Shown: positions 1 through 10,306 of the stretch, piece by piece
Position numbering within the stretch: position 1 is the first letter of the stretch
Layout of the letters: every line of letters begins with the position of its first letter
Origin: Cryptomeria japonica
Lineage: Eukaryota > Streptophyta > Pinopsida > Cupressales > Cupressaceae
DNA: 64,000 bases
Assembly (NCBI RefSeq): GCF_030272615.1
Contig: NC_081408.1
Location: 405,799,389-405,863,388 of the forward strand
Reading direction: 5' to 3'
Position numbers and translations under genes: made by a program
Notes under the pieces: model-generated
What the model was told of the DNA's origin: nothing
Database searches by the model: none
What the model saw: the letters and a program-made list of their open reading frames with translations, nothing else

Positions 1-98
1 TTAGTAAGGTTTTGATAGAGTTATCATCTGTGATCCCAAAGAGTTTTTATGACATCTTAGATGCCTGACAACACACTGCCAACATAGAAGATGAAAGG

Positions 99-1408
99 TT
101 GAAAGAATTTACATTAGTAAAGATATGTTCGGAAATATATAGAGAAGAAATACCTAAAATTTTGGGACTTGAAAAGGAAAACTTTCAAAGAAAGCTTACA
201 ATGAATAAAATAATGATCGAAAGAGTAGATGAAGTAGTAAAGGACACTGAAGGCATTTTGAGAATTTTTTTGAAAGAAAATGGCTATCAAGTTATTTCGG
301 AGAAGAATGATACCCAATCAGAAGGACATTCAAGTAAAGACACTTCTCCTCCAACAATTCATGTGCCGACAAAAGTTCCACAAGATCAACCAATTGTACA
401 AATTGATCAGGTTGAATACGTTGCTCCAGTTGATACCACTGAAAATAAAGATGTGGATAACTCTAGTGATGCTACTCAGGATCCTCCTAAGATATAAATA
501 ATTGCAGAAATGATAGCAGAGGAGTTAGGTGAAGTGGGGCAGAATAAAGATGATGGAAAAGTTGGTGAGAAAGGTGAAGAGGATGAAAAGGACAAAAATG
601 TAGAACCGGTTAAGGAAAATGGTGAAGAGAAAATTGTTGAGCCTCAGACAACCATGACCAAAGCTACTATTCCTGATAAGGGAAAGTAGATTGCAGTTGA
701 AGATGATCTTTTTCATGGTCTGGTAGATCTAAGCACCTTATCTCCTCTTCAAGCATTAAAGTTGGCCACTCTTGCGCAAATCAAGGCCAGTGAGGACTTA
801 CTCAAGTCCACCTCGGAAGAGAAGGAAGTGATATCTTTGGCCACTACATTTTTGGAAAATGTTTTGCCTAACCTTAAATAGATTTTAAATGACTCACCAT
901 CTGGTAAGCTTAAGGATATGTTGAATAAAGTTGAATCTGATTTTGTATCATTAGAGAAAGCAACATATATAAAGGTTTTGAATAAGTTCAATGAGATGAG
1001 GCTTCAAACATATTTGAAGGCAATTGAAGATGAAAAAGAAGTTTTGAAGACTGTAGTGAAGAGTGCAGAGGATGCATTAAGTAAAGGCAGAGAGATATTT
1101 AAATCATTTCTATTTTTGCCTAAGTTTACTGCAACATTGATAAGCAAATAAGAGATTTTAAATGGAAGCTAGCTAGTATCGGTCATTCATTTGCCCCTCA
1201 TTGAGTTTTTCCTACTTCCCTTGAAGCCCAAATAATGGATTTTACTAACAAAATAAAGAGTTTAAATAAAGAAAAAGAACAAATGTTGAGCAGACTGGGA
1301 GAACCAAGAAGTCTGATTACTCCCCAGATGGACACCTTACTCAGAGCTCAACAAGATGCAGTTAGTGCTCTAGGTAAACAAGTGCCATCTAATCTCAAAG
1401 GAGTTTAA
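99..1408 (+). pseudogene. Degenerate Lys/Glu-rich accessory ORF of the LTR element
   Basis: One frame is open from 99 to 1151 except for stops at 495, 687 and 879. Each stop is one C-to-T change from a glutamine codon (CAA or CAG). After 1151 the coding sense moves to another frame, in which 1235-1408 is open to a TAA. The product is hydrophilic, rich in Lys and Glu, with acidic and basic runs around residues 140-195 and helix-forming Leu/Lys/Glu stretches in the second half that could be coiled coil. I recognise no enzyme motif. Its place between pol (not visible) and the 3' LTR matches the extra or envelope-like frame of Sireviruses, but the homology is not shown. The true start may lie upstream of the window. 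Confidence 0.5.
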
Positions 1409-1584
1409 GTGCATGCATACATGTTTAGTGCTCTGATTAATGTTTTAGATTGTTTCTTGAGAGGACAGAATGGGTACTTACAGTCCCTGAAGATTACCTA
1501 TGCAAATATTTTTAAATTCATGTAAATTATTGCATTCTTTTGTACATAAGTTTTGGCGGATCCCTACCCTTTTTCATTGATGTC

Positions 1585-1747
1585 AAAGGGGGAGAGAGAA
1601 GTGAAAAATGAAGAGAATTGGGAGAGTGTAGTAAAAAATGATGCTTACTCTTAGGGGGAGTCTCATATTCAGTTGAGTGTATAGATTTCAGATTGTCGGA
1701 TTACTTATCATTTTTCACAGTGTTGCCATCAATGCCAAAGGGGGAGA
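1585..1747 (+). promoter_or_regulatory. Repeated polypurine tracts before the 3' LTR
   Basis: AAAGGGGGAGAGAGAA at 1585-1600, AGGGGGAG at 1653-1660 and AAAGGGGGAGA at 1737-1747; the last abuts the LTR. A polypurine tract primes plus-strand DNA synthesis in LTR elements. The 1585 and 1737 copies share the context TGYCAAAGGGGGAGA, so they look like duplicates of one site. Multiplied tracts are a known feature of Sireviruses. Confidence 0.7.
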
Positions 1748-1748
1748 T

Positions 1749-2894
1749 TGTTGGCATTTGATGTTGTTCCGATGAAGATTAGTGATATATGATGCATGTA
1801 GATTATTAGGAGTTGTCATTGATGGAAACTCAACTTTTTGATCTTATCCGGTATGGAATTCTGGTTAACTGGATGTCTTGAGTATGTTTTTTGGTATTTG
1901 GTGAAGCTCGGTGTACAGTTTTGTGGGCATTTCTCATTTTCGGTGGAGAAGATTTTTGTTTCAATGATCAGGGTTAGTTGGTCAAGTATCAAAAAAATAT
2001 TATCATTCAAATCCACCCTCTGATATTGCTTCCTAGCCTTTTGAAGATCCAGTATCCGATAGAGTAGTAAAACATGAATATCTTCATTATTATTGATGTA
2101 TCGTGTGGTCTGGATTTCCTGGATAGATTTCAGTGATTTGTGATCTGTTCAAGATAATTGGTGAGGCCTATAGGAAGCGTGTGATAATGTATTTTGGGTC
2201 TGAAATATCTTTTGGAAAGGATTTGAGCCGACTTGGAGAATTACACGTTTCATATTCTGATATTTTGTGAATCCGACTTGTAAGAGATCAAATTTGCTAG
2301 TGCAGATATATAAGTTCGACTTGGTTAATTCATTTGGGTGTGGATATGATGTGTGAGATTATTTTGGAGAAATTGAGCGTAGTTTCACATGCACATCCTT
2401 GAATTTTATTGATCCGGTAAACAGAGCAGAGTAGAATAGAGTAGTTTAGCAGAACAGTGCAACAGATCACTTTGTGCCTAATCATAACTAATATTTGGCA
2501 TAGTTAGATGTTTTTTTCCAATTCATTATTTATTGTAATAATTCTATAATTATCAGTAAAGAAATGAGCCTTCCTTCGGGGTTGTAGCCCTATTTTGTAA
2601 CTGAGCAGTGAGCTCTAGGCAGTGTGCCTGAATGCAAGTGCATTCCCCTTTTGTTATATTGTTTTTCTACTAGCCATAGTGGAATAATATTGTGGGTTCA
2701 AATCCCACCGTAGTTTTTCCCTTTCTGGATTTCCATGTAAAAATATTGGTGTTATGGTTATGTGCTTACTTGCCTTGTGTTTCTGCATTTCAGTTTTTTA
2801 TCTATGCATCTGGTTGATTAAGAATCTGATTAACAAATTTATAAATACCGGAGCACTAATTCACCCCCCCTCTCAATTTTCATTGATTCCAACA
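1749..2894 (+). repeat. 3' LTR (1146 bp) of the Sirevirus-like element
   Basis: Bounded by TGTTGG at 1749 and CCAACA at 2889-2894, a perfect 6-bp terminal inversion. It follows directly on a polypurine tract, which fixes the 5' edge. The segment from about 2570 to 2870 (a cAGTGAGCTCTAGGCA block, then a GTGGG/CCCAC hairpin, then a C-run before the end) is clearly related to the solo LTR at 22722-23531, so the two belong to one family. Confidence 0.85.
2671..2710 (+). other. tRNA-like A-box/B-box pair inside the LTR
   Basis: TAGCCATAGTGG (2671-2682) resembles a pol III A box, and GGTTCAAATCC (2695-2705) is a perfect B box. The B box sits in GTGGG-TTCAAAT-CCCAC, exactly a tRNA T-arm with a 5-bp stem and 7-base loop. 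The spacing is too short for an anticodon arm, so this is not a tRNA gene. A degraded copy is at 23282-23320 in the related solo LTR. Confidence 0.45.
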
Positions 2895-2895
2895 T

Positions 2896-3390
2896 AAGGA
2901 CCATGGGATTGAGAGACAGGAGAAACTCCATACACCCCACAATAAAATGGAGTTGTAGAAAGGATGAAATGGAGTATGTTGAGTTGTGTTGGTGTTGAAC
3001 AAAAGCTTTATTTAGAATTTGTAGCCACTGCATGTTATTTGATCAACAAATATCCTACATTGGTGCTTGTTGAAATGATGTCAATGGATGCATGGTCTGG
3101 AAAAAATCCTTTGATAAGACATCTCAAAGTATTTGGTTGTGAAGCTTATGCTTATGTTATGAGTGAAAAGAGGACTAAGTGGGAGAACAAGGCAATGAAG
3201 TGTAGATTTATCATCTATGGTGTTGGTGTTAAGTGGTACAAGATTTGGGATTCATTGGCCCAAAAAGTTCTCAATAGCATAACTGTTATTTTATGACAAA
3301 TGAAAGCTTCCATTATTGAGCTACAACCAGAGAAAAAGGAGAAACATAATAATGAGGTAGTTAATGTACCAAATACTCTGATAAGAGGTT
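2896..3390 (+). pseudogene. Ty1/copia integrase fragment
   Basis: Reading from 2896 gives KDHGIERQ, the end of the copia integrase catalytic core, then a two-base insertion near 2935-2944 shifts the frame. From 2943 the frame gives NGVVERM, with the catalytic Glu, then the typical run to SGKNPLIRHLKVFGCEAYA, open to 3296. Degenerate sequence continues to about 3390. The upstream part of this copia element lies to the left of the LTR element that split it, outside the window. No LTR or RT of this copy is seen to the right, so it is 3'-truncated. Confidence 0.85.
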
Positions 3391-3517
3391 AACTATCCAC
3401 TCCTAGGCATGTGAACCAATATGGGGGACCAAAACATGGCCACTCCACTTATTAACCACATCCAAGAAATAACATGAGCACATTATAATGTCCTCAAGTT
3501 ATAACATGCTCATGTTA

Positions 3518-3704
3518 TGGCTTGATTATGACCAATCCTAGGCTTGGTTTATACAAAGGCATAACATTCTTGCATTGTGGCTTGGTAGTGGTTGAGCCTA
3601 GGATTGGTCACTACAAGGCCATAACATAAGAATATTATAATGGGCTTGTCTCATGGCTTGGTAGTGATCAAGCCTAAAATCGATCATTACAAGTCCATAA
3701 CATG
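3518..3704 (+). repeat. Three imperfect tandem units around TGGCTTGGTAGTG...CATAACAT
   Basis: Units begin near 3518, 3579 and 3653 (spacing 61 and 74 bp). Each runs from TGGCTTG through a CCTAGGATTGGTC-like block to CATAACAT. Divergent. No coding sense seen. Confidence 0.5.
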
Positions 3705-4110
3705 CGCTCAAGTTTTGAAGGAGAAATGTTTTTAATTTTTTATATTTGCTTACATCTCATAATTATTCTCTTCATTAGAATATGTACATGAAATATACCA
3801 TTTAAGTATATATTGGTAGGATGTTTGAGAGTGATTAAAGATATTTGGGAGCTATAATGTAAATTCTAGGTTTTTGAAGATCTTATACATTTTTTAGAAT
3901 TAGTCAAATTTTAGTAATCAATAGGCTCCTATTAAAATTCTCTCATTCTCTCTCTCACTCTATTTGTTTCCCCCAATTTCTAGATATCTCTCTCCCTATC
4001 ACTCTCCCTCTTCCCTCCTCTCTCTACCTCTCTCTATTAATATCTCCTCTCTCCCCTAAGTTCTAAATTTTATATTTTCTAGATAGTCAAATTTAAATAG
4101 TAATTAGGAG
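3705..4110. other. Gene-free stretch ending in a CT-rich tract
   Basis: No reading frame of interest. 3935-4075 is pyrimidine-rich (CTCTCT, CCCTCTTCCC). It resembles the CT-rich sequence on the far side of the gypsy element at 20721-20880. Confidence 0.6.
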
Positions 4111-4115
4111 GACCC

Positions 4116-5371
4116 TGTTCAACCCAACAATAAGAATAATAACTACAGTTAAAGTCTCAACCCAAAGTTTGGACATTCACTCTGTGAAGTTACTATCTCT
4201 ATAGTTGGTGTTCATTTGATTGTCAACCCAGGGACGTAATACTTGAAATGGGTCTGCACTATATATGCACTAAGTTCCTGTGATAGCTACCCTGCATTAC
4301 TACAACAACTAACATCTATGTGGGAAAGGTAAGCAAGAATTGAAACAATTGAATGGCTACAGGAAAAACTGCATTAACATAAATTTCATTCAAGAAATAC
4401 TAAGTCCAAAGTTGTCAAACATGAATTACTCTGTTTTCTTTGGCTGCAAGAGCAGTCAATGGATTTGTTTCCAATGGCTATAGGAACAGTCAATGCAAGA
4501 ACCTCTACTACAACTAAAGAAGAAAACTAATTTTAACAAAGGCATAGGAACACTCACCAAGTGGCCCCCCTTGGATGAGTGCTTCCAGGCTTCCAAAATA
4601 AGTCTAAGTGCTCAGAATAACATATCTTTATTCATTGTTCCTCAAAAATCAACACATTATTCAGAATCAAAGGAAACTCAAAACACTCTGTAACTTTATT
4701 TCTAAATCTTCTACTCTTTTTCTTCTCTTTTCTTTCTAACCTCTGAAAAGAGACAAAGACCCTTATTTAAAAGAAAACAACTACTTCCTACAACACAGAT
4801 CACGCTGATGAGAAGAGGCGGATAATATTCATGAAGGGAAACAGTCAAAGTTAAGCTACTGATAATGTGGATCTAAACCAAACCATAGTCATAACATAGC
4901 GTGGTGGTATTTACAATACTAATGCCCAATTGAGTCAGACATCAATGAGTATTGCACGCCTGCTTCTCCTCTGTTTTTCCTTACGCTCATCATCTTCTCT
5001 GCTGATTTGATCTTTCAGTCACCTCCTTGAATATCTCCTACTGTAATTGGTGTGATAGGAGAGCTTTCACTGCAACATCTTATTTATTCCTGCAATTCAA
5101 AAGAAAGAACATACAAGAACATACACATCTATTTTAATTAATCATAACATCTATTAATTTCACACATGATATTGCCTAAGACAATCCACATGGCAACATG
5201 GCTGCAGGAACAACTGGCAAAGACAAAACCTGATTTAATAGATTCAGCTTAACATCTAAAATGCATATAGTCAACTTTTAATACATCATCACTATCCCAT
5301 CATATAAATCAAAACATGAGAAGAACTTATGAGTTATGGGAATAAAAAGATGCTAATGTCTCAACTCATCA
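4116..5371 (-). repeat. 3' LTR (1256 bp) of the gypsy element
   Basis: On the plus strand it begins TGTTCAACCC and ends ACTCATCA, where the polypurine tract begins. It retains about 39 bp (near 5329-5367) that the other LTR has lost. Confidence 0.88.
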
Positions 5372-5388
5372 TGCCCCCCAACTTAAGG
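5372..5388 (-). promoter_or_regulatory. Polypurine tract of the gypsy element
   Basis: The minus strand reads CCTTAAGTTGGGGGGCA directly before the 3' LTR start (TGATGAG). Confidence 0.8.
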
Positions 5389-5693
5389 TCTTGTTGATCC
5401 TCCAACAAGAGGAAAATTCTTGATTTTGGCACTTACTCTTAAGTCACCAACAGTTCCTTGACCCGTTCCTCCTGAGTTTCAATTTATGTTGGACTCTCTC
5501 GTTCTTCTTCTAATGCTTAAATTGAAATAACCTCTGTTGCATCACCTGCTGGACGAAATTTTTGGGTACTACTTTGAGTCCTTCTTGCATAAACCTTTGG
5601 AGTGGCTACAGGAACAATTTCTACTAGAGGCTTTGCTGCAGGGGTACTTCCCTTCGGCCTATGCCTCTTGGCTGTAGGAGAAACCTGCGTTGC
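5389..5693. other. Gypsy 3' non-coding stretch
   Basis: Lies between the polypurine tract and the extra ORF. I see no gene, though the distal part may be a decayed tail of that ORF. Confidence 0.5.
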
Positions 5694-6576
5694 CTACGGT
5701 TGAACCATAAGTTCATCTTCTGCATTAATTACTTCTAATTCTTTCCCTTTTCTTTTAGAAGATATCGCTCCTCTTTGGAAATAAGTTGAGGGCTGCTCAA
5801 TGTTTATTTCCGCCATCTCTTCCTCTGTAATAGTCAAAGCTTCTTTGGGGATAAGAGATTCATTCCCTGCAGAAATTATAGGAGAAGAGGGTCCTCTCGT
5901 ATCCTCCTTTTGAATTCCTAACTGATCTGCAACAGGAGCATCTTCAACCCTAAACTGTAGTATATCTGTAGATACCCCCCATGCCATCTGTGAAACATCC
6001 CTAAGAGAATGTTCTACCAGCAATTTTATCAAACCATGATGACTGACAAAATGATTTCCATTCTTTCGTGTTTCTTCAACAGTTGTGGAAATGAGGTGGT
6101 ATAAAAAATTTGGAACATTTACCATGACTAAGCAATTTGAAATGGGCTGAATGTAAATTTGAATACCTTCCATCAAAGGTAATGTACTTCATTATATACA
6201 AGGCCACTTGGGGCCATTCTACTGGAAGAGATACCCGTCTGGTTCCCTGCTTGTCCACCATTAGAGGTCCATCTGTGAGGTGCATAAATTCCCCTTGGTT
6301 GAATGAATGCATGAACTCAGAGGTAATTTCCTCATTATAATCTGTTATTTTCATAAAGTAGTCAATCCAACCATGCAGTCGGAAATAATGCCCACAAAGA
6401 GCATCCCATAGCAACGCATCATGGATTACTATTTCATGGCGGATAGGATATCCGCCCTTGACTATCTCAGTTAATGAAATAATTTCTGCAGCTGAAAATG
6501 AGGAACTGAAGTACTCTGCAGACTGAAAATATTTGATTGAAACTTCCTTCCTTATAGTTTTGGCGACAAAATTCAT
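5694..6576 (-). pseudogene. Extra ORF between integrase and 3' LTR (gypsy)
   Basis: The first frame runs 6576-6076 (166 codons); the second, 6176-5694 (160 codons), continues the sense after a frameshift near 6140. The N-terminal part has several aromatic blocks around a WPQVALYIMKYITFDGRYSN stretch. The second part ends in an acidic, Ser/Thr/Pro-rich tail. No transmembrane segment is evident. The position and style match the accessory frames reported between pol and the 3' LTR in plant Athila/Tat elements, whose function is unknown. I cannot assign a domain from sequence alone. Confidence 0.6.
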
Positions 6577-7065
6577 TACTTTCTCATGCCAAAGGATATC
6601 TCATCAAAAGAATGATGGTAAGCAATCAAATCAAGGTACTGAAAAGGATGGATAATTACTAATTTTGGAAATTAGACCATAAAACACCCCCCCAACTTAT
6701 TTTGGCACGTGTCCACACATGTGGAAAGGATTTAGGGAAGTGTACGCGGATTTGGCATAGGTAATAATCACAGTGAAATAATAAATGCGTAATTAAAAAT
6801 AATAATATATGTACATACTTGGAGTCGTGCGAATAAATGTTGCATGAAAACGATTAGCCAAAAGAATGGTGAAATGAAATGATTTGACATGAATGAAATG
6901 ATAGATAAAGAAATGAGATGGGATGACATGGATGAAAAATTTATTTATGGAGAATAATATTTCTATAAGACATGGAAATATCTTTATGAAATGATACTTG
7001 AAGAATTATTGAGTGTTAGGAACATTCCCTGCATAAGCTGCAGGAACCGTACCCCGAATGCTCCC
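6577..7065. other. Spacer with a second polypurine-like tract
   Basis: No gene. The minus strand reads AAGTTGGGGGGGTG at about 6685-6698, close to the polypurine tract at 5372-5388, so this may be a duplicated or internal priming site. Confidence 0.45.
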
Positions 7066-8505
7066 TTATGTGGCAGTAGGAACTTGCCCAGTTGCTATAG
7101 GAAGCAATATTTGATCTTTCTTGGCGAATTGTTGTAGGAACTGCTCTTTTGTTGTAGGCTTATGATATAGACGTAGTCGGTGACCATTTACTAAAAGCTT
7201 AAATCGAACTGGATCAATAGTGGTCAAACGAACAACTCCATTTTTGAAAACTTCCTCTATCTCATATGGGCCTAACCATCTGGTTTGCAACTTTCCCATA
7301 GTATCTTTATATCTTGAATCATATAGAAGCGCCCAGTCACCTGCTTGAAACTTCTTCTCCTTGATGTATTTATCATGCCACTTAGCTCTCTGATTTTGAA
7401 TTAGTTCTGTCTGTTGGACAACCATTTTTCTCCACTCATCCAAAGCATTCAATTGCTGAATACGGTCTTTTTGTGCTTCAGAAAGTGTCATATTCAAGTG
7501 CAAAGTTGTCCTTAGATTTTTGTGTTCAAACTCAATAGGCATCATTTCTTATTTTCCATACACCATTTCAAAAGGTGTAAAACCAATTGGTGTCTTCCAT
7601 GTTGTTCTATATGCCCAAATGGCTTTTGGAAGTCTATGAGACCAATATTTTTTATGAACAACTACTGTTTTGGTAAGAATGGCTTCTAGCTCCCTATTTG
7701 TGACCTCTACTTGTCCATTTGCTTGTGGATGGTATGGGGTAGATTTTCTGTGCCTTATATTGTATTCATTGACCAAGGTTGCAATCAACGTGGAAGTAAA
7801 TTGTGGTCCTTGGTCTAATACAATTTCCCTTGGAACTCCATACTTGGTAAATGTCTCTTCATAAAGGAACTCAACCACTTTATTATCTCTTGCATGTGTC
7901 ATATCTTGATCTTCCACCCATTTGATTACATAATCAACTCATACCAGAATGTAATATTTTCCATTAGAAGGGGGATCAATTGGCCCAACAAAATCCAATC
8001 CCCATTTATCAAATGGTGCAACTAATATTTGTGGGTATAATGGCATGTCATCAGATTTAGTAGGCCTCCCCATGCGCTGGCATCTATCACATTTCCTTGT
8101 ATACTGTGTTGCATCCTTATATAATGTTGGCCAATAATATCTTGTGTTCAATATTTTAAGTGTTGTTCTCTTAGCAGCAAAATGTCCTCTACATGGTTCA
8201 TCATGACATGCATGCAGGATATCATATATTTCATCCTCTCTAACACATCTTCTCATGAATTGGTCAGGTCCAGTATAAAATAAACAATCAACAATCCATG
8301 AGAAGTTAAATCTTTTCTCAACTAACAACCTTTTTTCTTTAGGAGAGAAATAAATTGGCATTTTAGCAGTAGCTAAATAACTGGCAATATCAGCATACCA
8401 GGGAGTGTGGGCTTGTATAAGGAATAAATGTTCATCTGGAAAAGCATCATCTATGGCTACAAGATCTTCCTGCAATTGAAGTCTTGAAAGACAACTTGCA
8501 ACCAC
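7066..8505 (-). pseudogene. Gypsy integrase
   Basis: Inserts the cDNA into the genome. One frame covers all of it: 8505-7939, 7917-7549 and 7545-7066, interrupted by in-frame stops. The N-terminal HHCC zinc domain is visible as HACHDEPCRGHF followed by KCDRCQRMG. The catalytic core shows the first Asp in GLDFVGPI, the second in LDQGPQF and the Glu in GQVEVTNRELE. The C-terminal part has the usual basic GDWALLYDSRYKDTMGKLQ / RWLGPYEI block. The stop at 7546-7548 is a TAA where the family has Gln or another residue, reachable by one C-to-T change. No chromodomain follows, in line with a non-chromovirus element. Confidence 0.9.
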
Positions 8506-8519
8506 ATTGGACTTTCTTG

Positions 8520-9590
8520 GTTTATCAATACTGTGATATCAAATTCCTGCATCAACAATAACCAAAAAGCTAATCTTCCAGTAATTCAAGGCTTATTCAT
8601 GAGATATCTAATTGTAGTATTATCAGTGTGCACAAATATAGGATATCATGTTATATAGTGCCTAAATTCGTTGAGTGCATATATAACTACTAACATTTCT
8701 TTTTCAGTGACCGTGTAATTTAACTCAGGCCCTTGCATGTTCTTGCTGATATAATATATTACACTATCCAACTTATCAATCTTTTGTCCTAAGACTACTC
8801 CTATTGCATAATCAGATGCATCTGTATGAATTTGAAATGGTAAGGACCAATTTGGACCTTTAAGAACTGGTGATTGGGTCAAAGCTTGCTTGAGCTTTAA
8901 GAAAGATTCATTGCATGAAGAAGTCCATTTAAATTCTATATCCTTGGTCAAAATAGAATATAAGGGACTTGCAATTTTGTTGAATTCTTTGATAAATCTT
9001 CTATAATATCTAGCATGACCAAGAAAACTTCTGACATCTTTCTGCTTTACCGGTGCAGTGATATTTTGAATAACTTCAATTTTTGTTGGGTCAACTTGTA
9101 TTCCTTTTATAGAGATATGATGACCAAGGACTAAACCTTCTTGCATCATCATGAAGCACTTTCACTATTTAATGACAAATTATAGTCTTCACACCGTTGC
9201 AAAAATTTCTTCAGGTTCTCCAATGCTTCTTCAAATTCTGAACCATAGGTTGTAAAATCATCCATATAAATTTCCATGTTGTCTTGAGAAATATCTGAAA
9301 ATATGCTTATCACTACTCTTTGAAAAGTAGCTGGAGCATTACATAATCCAAAAGGAAGAAAAAAATATGCATATGTTCCCCAAGGACAAGTAAATGTAGG
9401 CTTTTCTTGATCCTCTGAGGCAAATTGAATCTGGTTGTAGCCATTGAATCTATCAAGAAATGAGAAGTATCGCTTCCCTGCCAAAGAGTCTAATACCTAA
9501 TCACAAATGACAATGGAAAATGATCTTTTCTGGTTGCTAAGTTCAAGGCTCTGTAATCAACACATGCCCTCCATTTTTCTCCTTTCTTAG
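8520..9590 (-). pseudogene. Gypsy reverse transcriptase (C-terminal part) and RNase H
   Basis: Resumes at the copia insertion point with KGEKWRACVDYRALN. It then gives the RT core: FSFLDRFNGYNQI, FTCPWGTYAYFFLPFGLCNAPATFQR, and the active site YMDDF at about 9263-9277. RNase H follows with HTDASDYAIG (first Asp), a YTVTEKEM block (Glu) and HTDNTTIRYL (about 8610-8640). Single-base deletions break the frame near 9488 and 9160, and a stop lies at 8646. The upstream half of RT is at 16350-17142, on the other side of the nested element. Confidence 0.9.
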
Positions 9591-10038
9591 TGTAGGATTT
9601 TGCCAAGATCAAGGGCACAATGAAAAGCATGAAAGAGACAATAGAATGACAAGAACAAACTGTATTCTCATCAATATACAAAATGATCAACTGGATTAAC
9701 CAATACAATTAATATAGGCCTGCTTATATAGGCAAGGCCATATGGATGTATGAGCACACAAATATGACATGTGGCTCAATGAGAAACAAGGGTAGGTAAG
9801 AAATACTAGGGGTAGGTAGGAGAAATAATATAATATTCCACAAGAGGTGGATGACCCACCGAATGTGGAGTGTAACAGCAAAATAAGACCACAAAAGGTG
9901 GAATTTCTCCTACAAGCTCTATCCCTATGTGCACACTTCCCTAAGTGTCTCAAATCCAAACTACGAAGAGATACATTATCCTAAGTTAACTTAAGTAAGT
10001 GTAATAATATCCAAAATGAATATTTATTTACACCAACA
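9591..10038 (-). repeat. 3' LTR of the copia element
   Basis: 448 bp, TGTAGG to CCAACA on the plus strand. Equal in length to the other LTR. Confidence 0.95.
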
Positions 10039-10050
10039 CCCCCCCTTAAG
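10039..10050 (-). promoter_or_regulatory. Polypurine tract of the copia element
   Basis: The minus strand reads TTAAGGGGGGG immediately before the LTR. Confidence 0.85.
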
Positions 10051-10306
10051 TGCAACTTAGGGGAATGAAACTCAAGTCAACAATGCAAGATGGGTCCCGA
10101 CTACTAGGCCATGATAGGTACCCATGTACAATATGCAAATGCAAGCAAAACTATGCAATGCAATCTCTCACAAACGGAGAAAGGGAGAAAACCCAGTGGG
10201 AAAAAACTCCCCCCCAAAAGAGAGATGAATGTACAAAAGACTCTCAAAGAAGAAGGACAAAACCTCAAAGAGGAAAAAGTCCCCCCCATAAGAGAGGAAG
10301 GAGAAG
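10051..10306. other. Copia 3' untranslated stretch
   Basis: Between the end of pol and the polypurine tract. No gene; several C-runs (G-runs in the element's sense). Confidence 0.7.

Larger units (their letters stand above)
1..2894 (+). mobile_element. 3' portion of a Sirevirus-like LTR retrotransposon
   Basis: The element enters the window from the left, so only the end of its internal region and its 3' LTR are visible. Seen: a broken accessory reading frame, several polypurine tracts, and an LTR starting TGTTGG and ending CCAACA. The five bases after the LTR, TAAGG, belong to a copia integrase gene that continues to the right, so the element inserted into that gene; the matching TAAGG should lie beyond the left edge. 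An accessory frame after pol, repeated polypurine tracts and an LTR over 1 kb fit Sireviruses (the Maximus lineage of Ty1/copia). That family call is inference, because no pol sequence is in the window. Confidence 0.7.

Noticed and set aside
2671-2710. tRNA gene
   Set aside because: Has a T-arm and A-box-like word, but too short for D and anticodon arms, and it lies within an LTR.
9696-9959. 87-codon minus-strand frame, repeated at 16026-16265
   Set aside because: Lies in the copia LTRs and is duplicated with them; no coding role expected.
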